64,000 nucleotides of DNA from Pieris napi (GCF_905475465.1 NC_062246.1:9574001-9638000), one strand, 5' to 3'. Numbered from the stretch's first letter, positions 43,015-54,085 are shown. Numbers and translations: made by a program. Notes: generated by a model from the sequence alone, not told the origin.

Positions 43015-43300
43015 TGGAAGAGGCGGAAGGGGAGATACTTAGACCGCTGGGAAGATGATCTGAAAAGATCAGCTGGCAAAAACTGGCACTCCATAGCACA
43101 GGACCGACAACAATGGGCATCTTTGGAGAACGCCTTTACCCAAACCGGGACTCCTGTTAAATAATATATATATATATATATATTAATAACATAATCTAAG
43201 CTAACCTACTAACAAAATCAATATTTTTGGTCACTTTAATATAACAACTACCAACTATTGCAAAACAGGAAATAAAAAGGCTTATTATTATTATTAACTA
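43015..43300 (+). pseudogene. RTE-like LINE, ORF2 C-terminus and 3' UTR
   Basis: The frame 43015-43164 is open to its natural stop and reads WKRRKGRYLDRWEDDLKRSA, then GKNWHSIAQDRQQWASLENA and FTQTG. It is the RWEDDL..AG..W..IAQDR..W..LE.AF tail of RTE-like ORF2 proteins. A (TA)n tract follows the stop, then a short 3' UTR ending 'aaaaggcttattattattat', whose ATT microsatellite is a typical RTE terminus. It is 5'-truncated, but the surviving 49 codons carry no lesion, so it is fairly young. It differs clearly from the intact RTE-like ORF2, so it comes from a different lineage. Confidence 0.78.
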
Positions 43301-43866
43301 ACTATAAACCATGGCATAAAATTAAATAACTTTTAATATTCCAATAAAAATACTAGAAGGTGGCTACGCATTTATAAAGAAAGGTTGGTAAGTTATCTTA
43401 CCCGAAACGGCTCAATTGCCCCCCAGAATATATATATATACATGTATATGTATTTTATTTGTGAAATAAATCTTTCCCTTCTAATATAAAGTACTAATCG
43501 AAAACATCTTTGAAGTGAAAACCCAAAATTACCGTATGCGGGGATGTGTTGAATTCTATTTTAAATTGCGAATATTTCGCGAGCAACGCTCCGTTGGTTG
43601 CTAAAATTAAACACCACATGTTTTGATAGGAGATATTTTAACCAACGGCACTTTGGAATTGTTTTGTAAACATCACCAATATAAAATTGTCTTTTTAGCT
43701 TTAAAAATTTAATAAACGTATATAATATTTTTGTTTGTACCTTTTTGAAGTACCTGAAAGCATTGGCGATAAAATATAAGGCTCATCACATATGATTACA
43801 ATATTATTAGGAAAAAAAACACTGCAACTTCAGTATTTTTTAAATTCTTTTCAATATTATTACATA

Positions 43867-44300
43867 CTAGCTGGCCTGGCGAACATCGTACCGCCTAACA
43901 GTCGATTCTTTATTTTTTTGAAATACTTATTCTGCTATTCGGGACACCGGTCTAGCTAGTAAGATAAAAAAAAGAAAGTTGATAAGACAACAAATACATT
44001 ATGTCAAAAAAATAAAAATTTACCTTCCCGGAACACCTCCACTAACACTTGAACTTTATGCTATGGTATTAAAGTTCAAATTGACTTTTAAGTATTATTA
44101 CGAATGTTTTGTATGGGAATATAGAAAAGTGTTGTTTTTAGACTTTTTCACTCATTTTTTTTATTTTTTCTCTCCGTAAGAACCATCTTCGTACTTCAAG
44201 GAATATTATAAAAAAAAAATTGGCCAAATTGGTCCAGGCGTTGTTGAGTTATGCGCTTACCAACACATTTTGCGATTCATTTTTATATTATTACATATTA
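43867..44300 (-). mobile_element. Non-autonomous Helitron
   Basis: Read on the minus strand it starts near 44300 with 'aaaaatgaatcgcaaaatgt' and 'gcgcataactcaacaacgcc', the 5' words of a common lepidopteran Helitron-derived repeat. It ends in 'ccaggccagctag' followed by T, giving the CTAG|T terminus at 43867. It has no Rep/helicase gene. The 5' TC is not clear, so that border is approximate. The open frame 43979-44179 on the other strand is inside the element. Confidence 0.65.
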
Positions 44301-44715
44301 TAATATTTGTCTAAATAAAGCACATATATGTACATATATCACAGAGGGCAAACGAGCCTAACGTACGGACCGTGGAAGTTGATGAGAATGAAATTTTCAG
44401 TTAAAACGGCTCGTACTGTGATGAGATGAGCCAGGAGGGATCAACCCAAACAAGTCTTCCAGTATATATACGCCGTGTTTGTGATAGCAACTTGTCCCCG
44501 CTTCGCATGGGTAGCAGAGGTTAACCTGGTACAAAGTACAGCGAACCTTTAGATAAAGCACTGTTCGAACATCAATTTAAAATTGTAATTTCTGTTTATT
44601 TTGGATAAAAAGTCTTTAAATGTCTTATGTAAATGAATAAATGAAGTGACTAAATCATGTGCATGTGGCAAATAATAAAGGACCGACACTCGCAAGTCAT
44701 GGGCTGGTATCAGTC

Positions 44716-45030
44716 TATTTTTTTATATAATAGTGGTCAAATAGGCTGGAGGCTCATCTGATATTAAGTGATGACCCATGGACACTCACATTGCCAGAAG
44801 TCTCGCAAGTGCGTTGCCCGCCTTTAAAGCATTGATAAGCTCTTTTCTTGAAGGAAGTTGAATTGGTTTGGATATACATTTGTGGGCAGCTGGTTTCACA
44901 TAGTGGTGGTGCGCGTCAAAAACTTAAGAAACGCTCAGCTGTGCAAAAACGGGCGTCGATTTGATACGGATGGTATTTTGTATTTTGCCTTGACGTCCAA
45001 TGATGCAACTCAGCTGCAGTATTCCGTATT
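44716..45030 (-). repeat. LINE family B 3' end, long copy
   Basis: Reverse copy nearly as long as the one at 20161: 'ggaggctcatctgatattaa', 'aagtgcgttgcccgccttta', 'cagctggtttcacatagtgg', 'ctcagctgcagtattc'. Frame broken by several indels. Confidence 0.88.
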
Positions 45031-45364
45031 CTATATAAACAGCTGTATTGCTGTACCATGAACTGTCCTAGTTTCAATAACATTTTTTAATATAGCCGCG
45101 GGCTATAGCTATAAATAGAAAATCATTTCTTACAAGGGAAAATTATGCAAAAATAACATTTTCTGTTTTACCATTAAAATTACGATCAAACTCAGAATGT
45201 TGAAGTTTTCAACTCATTTCCATAACACAACTTTTGTTGTATAATTTGTATAACTTGGATAAGCTTCGATCCGGACTTAAGAAATAATTTATATTAAATA
45301 TATTCATATGTAGAAAAAGCTACTGTTTCGTGACCATTTATTTTTATTGATAGAAAAGTAGGTA

Positions 45365-45487
45365 GAGTGGTTGCCTGAAAGAGATCGCTCGAAAGCGATT
45401 AGGCCGCCAGTTGCCCTCCTTTTAATTTAATTATGTCAATTGTATTATGTTTCTGCAACGAAATATTAATAAGTAATAAATAAATAG
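45365..45487 (+). repeat. LINE tail family F with stem-loop
   Basis: 'gttgcctgaaagagatcgct' and 'gaaagcgattaggccgcc' form a small stem (atcgct...agcgat), followed by 'agttgccctccttttaattt' and an AATAAATA-type end. A 3' stem-loop near a simple-repeat end is what LINE reverse transcriptases recognise. A second, shorter copy is at 61139-61225. Confidence 0.6.
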
Positions 45488-46394
45488 ATAACTAGATATC
45501 ACCATATAAAATATGAATTCGTTGAAACAGAATTTATTTCAATTAACTAGCTAAGAGTCCAGAAAGAGAAGAAAGCTTGCGACTTCTGATTACATTTAAA
45601 TAATAAATTACAATTGAAGTCTTTGTCATACGTATTCCTCTCTTTTTGTCGCTGAAATTAAAAGTTTTGAGAAAAATCTAAGAGAAAATTGAATTTAAAA
45701 GAATTTATACGTTTTAATTAACAAGTAGTTTCCGAGACTCGAAGTCGGTACGGAAAGTATCAAGTCAATTGAAACAAAGTAAATACAGGAGTCATTGTAC
45801 TGAACTAAAAGCCACTGCATTGTTTGTATGAAGCGCCTTTATAGCATCAGACTAGGCGTTCTTGAATTATCAAATCAATTTCTATGTTTCGCAGTGTAGG
45901 CATATTATAATAAAAACTTTTCGGAATATTGCCCAATCCATTACTTCAGGGTACACATCTACTTTCACGTACTTTCTTAATAAATAATATTTGAAACGAC
46001 CTAAAGTATGAGATTTATTGACGTGTAATCGATTTTGAACTAAAATTTATATTGTAAATAAGAGTTTTACATAACGATTGTGTAATTTATTAAATCCAAT
46101 GTAATCTTCTTTATTCATGTTTAGCGAACTGTACACCGTGATTGCCGTCTGAGTTCTGACACGCTAGACTGCTACTTGCATCGTAATGCACATATTATTT
46201 CCTAATTTTATATATCCTTTAAAATTATTATCTTCAATTAAGAATATAGATATAGTATTTAATGAAGTATTTATATCTGTTAAATAATATACTTTATATA
46301 GCGCAAATTAGGCCCAGCATAGTACTGTTCTCAACTCTGGGTCCCCAGTACCAGCTCCTTCCACTTGACCGTATTCAATGAAGGGCGGTTCGAA
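45488..46394. other. Gene-free AT-rich stretch
   Basis: No exon, repeat or regulatory motif recognised. Confidence 0.4.
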
Positions 46395-46580
46395 ACGTTG
46401 ACACTATGTGGAACCAGCTGCCCACTGATGTAATTCCGACTTTACTTAGGGTCCTTCAAGAAAAGAGCGTACAAATTCTTAAAAGGCCGACAATGCACTC
46501 GCGAGCCGTCTGGCAATGTATGGGCGGCGGTATGACTTAACATCAGATGAGCCTTCTGCCCGTTTAAACCCTGTTACATA
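46395..46580 (+). repeat. LINE family B 3' fragment
   Basis: 'ctatgtggaaccagctgccc', 'gggtccttcaagaaaagagc', 'tatgacttaacatcagatga'. It has a deletion in the middle of the VFP motif region. Confidence 0.88.
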
Positions 46581-46696
46581 AAAAGAAGATAATACTCGTA
46601 TAACCACATTTTGTACGATTGAATAGCAGAAATATTGTTTTGCAGATAACAAGTCTTCATTGGCTCAAATGTTTTTTTCTACTTTATTTCTTTCAG

Positions 46697-46748
46697 AGGA
46701 AAAGACATCCAGTGGATATAGTGGTTTGGTGACATTGAACCCACCTAG
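46697..46748 (+). CDS. Candidate small coding exon of the secreted-peptide gene
   Basis: An excellent acceptor (ctactttatttctttcag) ends at 46696. Joined in phase 1 to the exon ending at 34472, the frame reads EEKTSSGYSGLVTLNPP and then a split arginine codon at a possible donor (cctag|gtacat) at 46748. That phase (AG|) is exactly what the inner acceptor at 48664-48665 of the next exon needs. Alternatively the exon reads through the weak donor to a stop at 46777-46779, with AATAAA at 46787-46792, which would make a second terminal exon. With only 17 codons, this could be a chance acceptor. No homology recognised. Confidence 0.32.
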
Positions 46749-47158
46749 GTACATATCTCTGATGGGTCAGATATTGTAAAATATAAAATAAATCGTATCG
46801 TGTGGCATAAATTCATACGCATTTAGCGAGCGAACACAAGTTTATTACTCGAGCCATAATGACAGTGAAGCAACACACAAATCCATTTACAAAGTGAACT
46901 TCTATAGACTTTAATGTCTCTACGTAAAATCTTTGTAGTTCTTAAATTATAGATAACTCTTCTATAAGTATCTATATCCAAAATGCCGTCCGTATTTCTT
47001 ACGAGACGTTATTCTAAAAGGCTGCCTAATGCCCTTTAATAATGTACTCGTAATTTGACGCGATGATTAAGGTCTGCTGTCAATGTTTGCACATGCAAAA
47101 TATACATTTCTATGTCATTTTTATTTATTAACCGGATAAATAAAATTATGTAAACGCG

Positions 47159-47460
47159 TTAGAAGTTATACTTCTTTGGCGTAACAAGATAAAAAATCTT
47201 CGTTAGTAGAAAAAACTACACTAACAATAGAAAAAGGGTAAGGTTTGAAAGTTTTTTTATAAAATTGTCTAGTTAAATAAAGTTTATTTAAATATCACAA
47301 TAAAAATATTTCTACATTGATAAAGAAATGTATATTTTTTATTTTAAAATGATGACAATGCCAACTTCAGGGTGTCGGTTTTTTGTGACGACATGCGCGC
47401 GCATCGAAAAAATTTACTCTCATAATTTTACCCTAACGCGCCAAAAGAAGTATAACTTGA
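47159..47460. mobile_element. MITE family 2, copy b
   Basis: The left end 'tagaagttatacttctttgg' and the right end 'gccaaaagaagtataacttg' are terminal inverted repeats. The interior near the right end ('atgcgcgcgcatcg', 'aatttactctcat', 'ctaacgcgcc') matches copy a at 9820-10081, while the middle differs in length and sequence. Non-coding. Confidence 0.82.
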
Positions 47461-47604
47461 AAAAACTCAGATAAAACTGTACTACTACAAGGATCTTCTA
47501 CCGAAATGGTCAGTCCAAGCATAAGACCAATGATATTCGTCAAATTTATAAAAAGATTTATTGTTTAATTTACCTTTAACGAAAGCTTTGTATTTAAAAC
47601 CAAT

Positions 47605-47685
47605 ACAAATGATCTATGGGCGGCGTGGCGTTATCACTTAACAACACCAGATTGCCGGCCTTCTGCCGATTTGAAAAAAAAAAAT
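47605..47685 (+). repeat. LINE family B scrap with A-run
   Basis: 'atctatgggcggcg', 'ttatcacttaacaacaccag', 'ggccttctgccgatttg', then A10. Strongly diverged. Confidence 0.55.
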
Positions 47686-47969
47686 AGAATTCAAATTCTC
47701 TCCTTTTTGTTGTAAATAAACACATTAATTTCATCAAATACTTTGTATAGTGACTAACGTCTAATTAACTTATTCCATTGTTTGCCAAGTGGGGAAGACA
47801 TAATCATGTATTGTTTAGCGCTTATATGTCCATGCCAATAACCTACAGGCCCTTGGCATAAATATACAGTCATACACATGAAATATTTGTTTTTATAAAA
47901 TTCTTTAATACATTGATTGTAACGAAGTATGTATAAGAACAAATTATCGAAGTTGCTTCTGTGAGACAC

Positions 47970-48245
47970 CAAAATTATACTAACTGCTCGACTGCTGTCA
48001 TCCCTGGGGTCGTAGGTTCGAATCTCCGCTGTGCACTGATAGACTTTCTGTCTATGTGTACATTTAAAATTCGCTTGTACGGTGAAGGGAAACATCGTGA
48101 GGAAACCGGCATTCCTTAGACACAAAAAGTCAACGGTGGAATTCAGGCACAGAAGATTGATGGCCTATTAGAAATGATCACGGAACAGATAGAGAAATCT
48201 GAGACCCAGATCTAAAAGATTGTGGCGCCAATGGTATATATTTAT
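47970..48245 (+). repeat. SINE family A with near-intact box B
   Basis: 'ggtcgtaggttcgaatctcc' keeps the GTTCGAATC core of box B. The box A region is rearranged ('actaactgctcgactgctgt'). The core 'ggaaacatcgtgaggaaacc' and the 3' end 'cagatctaaaagattgtgg' follow. Confidence 0.85.
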
Positions 48246-48649
48246 TTTTTTCTTAATAAATTTTTAATCTGGTCATACAGAACTGTTCGCACGAGTGCCC
48301 TACTATGTTCTACTATGTTTGCCCTTTGAAAGGTCATGTAGTCTAATAATTTTTTTTTATTACAGGTAAGAACAATGCGGTTTGAACGAGTACTTGTAAG
48401 TTAAGAAATAATATTCGTATAAGAAGATTTAAAAATCTCGTAAATCAGTACAATTATTATCCCATTTACGCAATAAAACGCCCCTATTGTCGGGAGCTAA
48501 TACGTTTAGAATTCGAGGCACAAAATATAATTTATAGCATTTGTGTATAAAAGTGTAATTGTACAATAATTTACGCCATCTTAAATATTCCCTCTTGATA
48601 AGTAAGTAAGTAAATTTCCTTTAAAATTTAAATTTCTTGTATCCTTTAG

Positions 48650-48792
48650 ATACCCCAGGCAATAGGCATCCCATCATTCCATTTGTCCCTCCGTTCCGAG
48701 GAACGCGTTTTGGTCAAAGCTCACCGATGGCCAGTTTGAGCATTCTGATAAACGAGCTAGGTCTGGATAACCATAGTTGCTCCCCACTTTAA
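48650..48792 (+). CDS. Candidate terminal coding exon of the secreted-peptide gene
   Basis: The acceptor 'ttcttgtatcctttag' ends at 48649. In the phase set by the signal-peptide exon (G|AT) the frame is open for 46 codons to TAA at 48790-48792. It includes TPGNRHPIIPFVPPF, RGTRFGQSSPMASL and LINELGLDNHSCSPL. It is proline-rich at first, then polar, with one cysteine near the end and no dibasic cleavage site. A second AG at 48664-48665 lies 16 bases further in and matches the phase of the 46697-46748 exon. A 3' UTR of about 170 bases follows with AATAAA at 48953-48958. Direct splicing from 34472 gives a 64-residue precursor; inclusion of the middle exon gives a 76-residue one. The product is unrecognised. 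Codon phase, acceptor and poly(A) signal agree, but only homologues or RNA can confirm it. Confidence 0.42.
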
Positions 48793-48952
48793 AATTGATT
48801 TTCGTTTAGTTTTTGTAACTTATTTGTTTTGTTTAATATTTGTTCTCTTCGTGTATCGTGTTTGCCTATAGGCAAGATACACTGATACACTGATACATTG
48901 GTACAAGTGCCTATAGGTACTTGCCGGTGCCGAGCGTTAGCGAGCTTTTATA

Positions 48953-48958
48953 AATAAA
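48953..48958 (+). terminator. Polyadenylation signal AATAAA of the candidate gene
   Basis: Canonical hexamer 161 bases after the stop codon at 48792, inside 'tataaataaaaaagtg'. AATAAA is frequent in AT-rich DNA, so it carries weight only together with the upstream exon. Confidence 0.35.
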
Positions 48959-49329
48959 AAAGTGTTTAAGCTACTTAAGGAAAAAAGAAAGCAAGTAACA
49001 TTAAAATATTTTAATCTGTCATACAATATAAGGTTTACAGAAAACATAATTAAAAAAAGGACGTGAAGTTTTGAATACTGAAAATATGCTTTAGGGCAGG
49101 TTCTGGAACGTAATGAGATTAGATTTTACATATAAATGAGATAGTAAAAAGTTTAAAATTCATAGCACAGACGTCAGGTCGCTGAATATTCATGTAATGG
49201 ACCTAGAGCTATATCGCAGGATATAAAGAAAAATATTAATTTTTAAACATGAAAATTAATGAGTTCATATTAATAATAATTAAGCCAATCTTTTCAAAAG
49301 TAAAATATACAATTTAGTTTTTAGATTTG

Positions 49330-49450
49330 TTGACATTTTCTTGTTATCCTATCCTTCAGTACCATTGATTGGAACGCCTTGGTAAAGGCCGCTAGCTTTT
49401 TCCAAATATAGTTTTCTTTCTCCATTAGGTTTCTGCTATCGCTTCTATTT
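49330..49450 (-). pseudogene. Possible RTE-like ORF2 scrap
   Basis: The minus-strand frame reads NLMEKENYIWKKLAAFTKAF then QSMVLKDRITRKCQQI. The word M(V/L)xLKDRIxxxxI resembles the segment of RTE-like ORF2 proteins between the reverse transcriptase and the C-terminal tail (MERSTIGIKRKDRVKLKCI in the intact element). Weak; it could be chance. Confidence 0.28.
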
Positions 49451-49814
49451 CTTCTATCCTTTTTTTTATGTTTGGAGTAAATTGGCTTAAACATGTGAAC
49501 AATGCGTATATTCACATACTCATACATTCGCAGATACCTAAGATTTTTAGTAACTAAGACTACTTTTTCATAAAACAAATGTTTTAAACATGCACCATGT
49601 ACTACGGAAGAACTGTAATCTAGTCTTCCACAACACGGGGCTGCTTTGTTGTTGAAGACGTGTTATAATTATTATGTACAAACATAGTTTATATACCTTC
49701 ACAAACTTTTAGATAGCGTGCATATTCGCCATACGTCGTGCAATCCCGATGACACTTGTATAAGTTCTGATTGTCACGTTTAATTCGGTGCAATTCGTTC
49801 AATACAAATTTAAC

Positions 49815-49905
49815 GGACTAAATAAGTCGAAGTGTGGGTGGCAAATTGCCTTAAAAACGCTCAGTTGTAGAACGGCGGACGTCCGATGATGAATACATGA
49901 AATTG
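49815..49905 (-). repeat. LINE family B internal fragment
   Basis: 'ggcaaattgccttaaaaacg', 'ctcagttgtagaacggcgga', 'cgtccgatgatgaatac'. It covers the 5' part of the usual family B fragment and lacks the 3' end, which is unusual for a LINE truncation, so later deletion is likely. Confidence 0.7.
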
Positions 49906-49974
49906 CAAATTGGTTTTGTAGTTGTCTACCGTATGTCTGTATCTCCGCTTTATGTTTCGTATCGCTAAGCGTTT

Positions 49975-50370
49975 ATTACATTATTATTATGACATTTTCA
50001 ATATGTCAAGTGAAGCAAGTCCTTACAATTTTATTGTACATCAAAATTTGGAGATTGAAAAGAGTGGCGGAGCATTTTTGCCAGTTCTTCTCGCCCGCTC
50101 TACGTTCTTTCTTTGGGACTGGTAGTAAATGTTAATTTGAGTTCCATGGAGTACATTGTCTTCACATATAATTATTTAACTAATGTATACTAAATATTGT
50201 AAAACCTATTTTAAAAGAGTAAGTGTGGAGTTTCTTGCCCATTCTTCTCCACACGAAACTACCTTTTGGAAGGGGCAACTAGAATCATCTTTATATTTTA
50301 TTTGACGTTCAAAAGTGCCATTTTAGGTGGTCTTCTTGAAATAAATTATTTGGCTTGACTTTAGATATTC
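49975..50370 (+). repeat. LINE 3' end remnant, family C/G
   Basis: 'ttgccagttcttctcgcccg', 'gactggtagtaaatg', then 'gtggagtttcttgcccattc', 'ccttttggaaggggcaacta' and 'ttgacgttcaaaagtgcc', ending in 'gaaataaattatttgg'. It shares the 'ccagttcttct...actggcagtaaatg' words with 13491-13635 but is longer. Confidence 0.55.
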
Positions 50371-53180
50371 CAAGTATTGTTAGGTTAACAATATGATTAA
50401 ATTGATTTTGATTATGATTTGGTTAACATCCGTTTCAATTCCACGTATTAAAAAGATCTTTAAATATTTATTTCCGTATAAGTATAAATAATTTCGTATA
50501 TTTTTTGTCACCTCAATTACATTATCTCCCCCTCGATATATACAAAATTTCCGTAATTATAATGGTCACGTCCATCTGTCCGTCACGGATGAGTTAAACA
50601 GGTGTTTTTGTACAAAATACGCGGCCCCTCATTTCGTATTCAACGGTTATTCAATTTTATTTGTTCTCTTACTGTAAGCAATTTAAAATAGATTGTATTT
50701 TTTTTACAAATTATGGCAATGGCGTGGCTTATTATTATATATTGTTGCCATGAATTCACACTCTCGTCGAAAGAAAATCTAAACAAAGACAAATAATCTA
50801 TTGAACACATATATATATGTAATATGTATATAGAAATGTGACAGTCCCTCACAAAAGGGGTACTTACGAGAAATCTCGCGTATAATATCTCTATATGAAG
50901 AATATATGAATTTTGAAATAAATGAAGATATATTCCCAAAATTAGCAAAGTTAGCTTAGAAACGTCTTTCCTTTTTCGCCAAACCTTTGAATAGACTGAT
51001 TATATATGTACTTGAAAACAGTTCACATACTATAAATAAAAATGATATTGACCCATTTATTTTTTAAGGTTTAAGGAATATTAAATAAAATGTAAATAAT
51101 TTATTGAAAATACATCTTCATTTATGTTGCTAGATAAAATTCTAAATGCGAAACCGCAAAAACATCGAGCGAAAATAGATTTTAAAGTCAAACGATGCAT
51201 GTTATAGACAGATTTACAGCGACCACGTCAGAAAGTAACAAATAGCGGCGAGTTAGTTTCGAAAAGTTGCCTATGGATTTTCAGAAAAATACACAGATAC
51301 AAAATTAGAATACCAGAATGCCGTTATGGAACAAGATGTCATCTCATTGTATATAAAATATTCGTCAAATCGTTTTTTTTTCTTACACTGTCTCTGTCTA
51401 TGGCTGCACTCCTGGTAGATCTATTTGATCTGTCTTATTTATTGCATTATGTTACATTCGAATTATCTATATTTATAAACATATTTCAGCAATTAAAAAT
51501 GAATAGTAATTTGACACATTGTGTTTCTGTGGCTAATCCATAGAACTGGTAAGACATAGACTGCGTTACTTCTTGATTATCTGTATGATTTAAGTTCTGT
51601 TTTTTATAACAAACAAAATTTGCATGTACGAAGTCTTAACAAACCTTTACACCCCTACGTATTGAGAACATCCTGTATAATTTCCTTTGTCATTGATCGC
51701 ACCGTTACCGGAAGTGCGAACGGTGAGCGGCCACGCTCTAGTGCGGACATTTTATTGTGTTCGGACATTCTGAATCAGTTATTTTTTAGTTTACAGTTAT
51801 GTCGATTGGCGTATAATTTAAGGAGCTTAAAACAATTTAATTTCAAATTTCTTGTTGACTTTGGATTGGATTTTTTGCGCAAGTTTTTCTTTGCCTTAAC
51901 GGTCTACATTATATCGAACGTTATAGTTAAATCATGGTAAAGTTTTTCTATATTAAGTCTTTAAACTTCAAAGATATTTTTTTAATTACTTACTAAAAAA
52001 GGTTTGGCGTGGCAAGTCGCTTAATTACTTCCTTTAAAATGCGGAATTTCACGTTCAACGTACGTAAAAGGCGGGAAAAGTGACAGCGACGGCTGTCAAA
52101 TGTCACTCAATGCCCGTGAGGGTCGGGGAGGTCAAATTAACTTTCTGCAAGTAAAATATTAATTACATAATTGACAGGTGTTAGATGATTAATCATTGTC
52201 AGGGTTGCACCGTACATACATTCACTATTTAACAAAAACTATTTAAATTTATCTAAAAATATGAAACTTTGCCTATTTTATTTCCCTTCTTTCATTTAAC
52301 TATGCATAAAGATCATCGAGGCCACTATTATCAATTTTTATAACCTTAATTAAGGTATTTCATCTTTGTAATTTTATTGTTTTTAAGAAAGTTTTTACAA
52401 TTCTACGTCTAAGTTCTTGTAATACGTATTTCTATTGGAAAAGTTAGAACGAACCTTTCTACTATAATAACTACATGGGATAAGACTGTATCCTCTTATA
52501 TAAAAGAAAACTAAATACAACATACAGTTGGGCGCAGCGTTACTTTGGCCTTACTCTCGAACAATCCTTGTGACCACAGCGCTGATTTTCAGTGAGGCCA
52601 TTGAGGATATACATTATATATAAGCCCCTATACCGATAAGCGCCTGTAAACGTTTTAAACGGTAGTATAATTCGTTGCCAATAGAAAGAATTCAACGCTG
52701 AGAGGGATTTCATCTTAAAATTTAAACAACCTCGGATATTTATGATCGACTGTCTAGTAATAAAATTACTTTTAAATGGTCTTAATTTACAAATGTATTT
52801 TTATTTTTTATCGGTAAGAATTGATAGGCTTAAATAAATAGTAGGCATTTTTATTTGTTATATTTTTACATAGACTAACTTTATTCTACACGTTCAGGCG
52901 AAATATTAAACTAGGCTTTAAAAAGATTCTGCATAAAGTTTGCCTCATGTGTAGAGTGTAACTTGCATCTTGACTCCTGAGTGGTAGGAATGACCGCGTC
53001 ACCTATTTTATGCATTAAATCATTTTCGTATTCCGCTACAGTGGCTAAAATTCGCCACTGGTAGTCACAATTCACTGAGTAGGTGATATAAAACTAATCA
53101 ATTGAAAGAAATGAATGGTCATTAAACGATCATAATATATTTATGGTTCATAAATGTCTCTCAAGTAGCTTTTATCGTAA
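50371..53180. other. Gene-free stretch with a promoter-like patch
   Basis: No gene. The parts 51660-51800 and 52030-52140 are GC-richer; the second contains an E2F-like GGCGGGAAAA (52070-52079). The 106-codon frame at 51620-51940 overlaps the first patch but has no recognisable content. Confidence 0.35.
52060..52140. promoter_or_regulatory. GC-rich patch with E2F-like site
   Basis: GGCGGGAAAA at 52070-52079 fits the E2F/DP consensus half. The 'ggctgtcaaatgtcactcaa' and 'cccgtgagggtcggggaggt' around it are unusual for this AT-rich region. No transcript start can be placed, so the patch is only possibly regulatory. Confidence 0.2.
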
Positions 53181-53259
53181 TTTCTCTTGTTTTAAGATGT
53201 GTCAAAAAAAATCGCAACTTGAATAACTGTCAAATTGACAGATCTTAAAACAAGAGAAA
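53181..53259. repeat. 79-bp hairpin, 25-bp arms with one mismatch
   Basis: The left arm 53181-53205 begins TTTCTCTTGTTTTAAGAT and the right arm 53235-53259 ends ATCTTAAAACAAGAGAAA. They pair at 24 of 25 positions around a 29-nt loop. The loop border contains a second small palindrome, CTGTCAAATTGACAG. The length would suit a miRNA-like precursor or a minimal MITE. Confidence 0.85.
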
Positions 53260-53287
53260 AACTTAGGCTATCATATAACCTTTTCAG

Positions 53288-53400
53288 TAAAAGATGAGTT
53301 TATTCAATCGGCAGCTAAATAGGCATCTCCTGGACAGGCGTGCCATCTCACTTCAGGTGGGATTTTGGTCAAACGTTTTTCCACTTCTGTTAAAAAAAAT
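53288..53400 (+). pseudogene. LINE C-terminal remnant
   Basis: The frame reads RMSLFNRQLNRHLLDRRAI, followed by 'ggtcaaacg' and an A-run. NRQxNRHLLxRRA is the closing segment of a Jockey-like lepidopteran LINE ORF2 as far as I recognise it. Only the last 35 or so codons remain, with a run-on into 3' UTR. Confidence 0.4.
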
Positions 53401-54085
53401 CCTATATTTTTTTATGATCCTTCCATTACGTAGCTATGGCGTACAGAACACAAAAACAAACGAAATTAACGATATAATTATTGTGTATTATTATTATCGT
53501 GTGTGGTATTATTTATATTTTCATACATTCTCTATATATATGTATAATGTATATATGTCGTTAATACTAGCATTATGTTATGTTATAACACTTTGTGAGG
53601 TATGCAAAATCACTCAAAAGATTCTGTATAACTATTTATTTTATTAATTAACCTATGATCGAAAAACTTCAGAGAATTCCGTAAAAGCTTAACTAAAGCT
53701 TCTTGACAAAGCTTACTGTCGAACTTATAAGCTCGAATATTACTTCAGTTAGCTTTCCAATGGATTTGGAAAGCGATTGGAGATATAGTGACGTGCCAAT
53801 ATCGATAAAAGTAGTTCATCAGATGTTCAAATAGGAAAGAACATTCTCTACATCTTTCACTTTTTAGAATTGTACTTATTATAGACAATTATTTTTAAAT
53901 TTACAACTTTTTCTTATACTTTGTACTAATAATACATTCTAACTATATGCAAGGCACCGGCGATCTTGTTTTATCTAAGAATTAAAAATATGCCTGGCTG
54001 AATAACTTTTGTATTAACAAAGGTATAAATTATACAAATGTAGCTGTATGTCTGCCCCAAGTCCCGTTGGTAAGGTTCTTCATAC
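53401..54085. other. Gene-free AT-rich stretch
   Basis: No exon or repeat recognised. Confidence 0.4.

Noticed and set aside
51620..51940. 106-codon plus-strand open frame
   Set aside because: Its composition changes abruptly along its length and no motif is visible; more likely promoter-like or repeat DNA.
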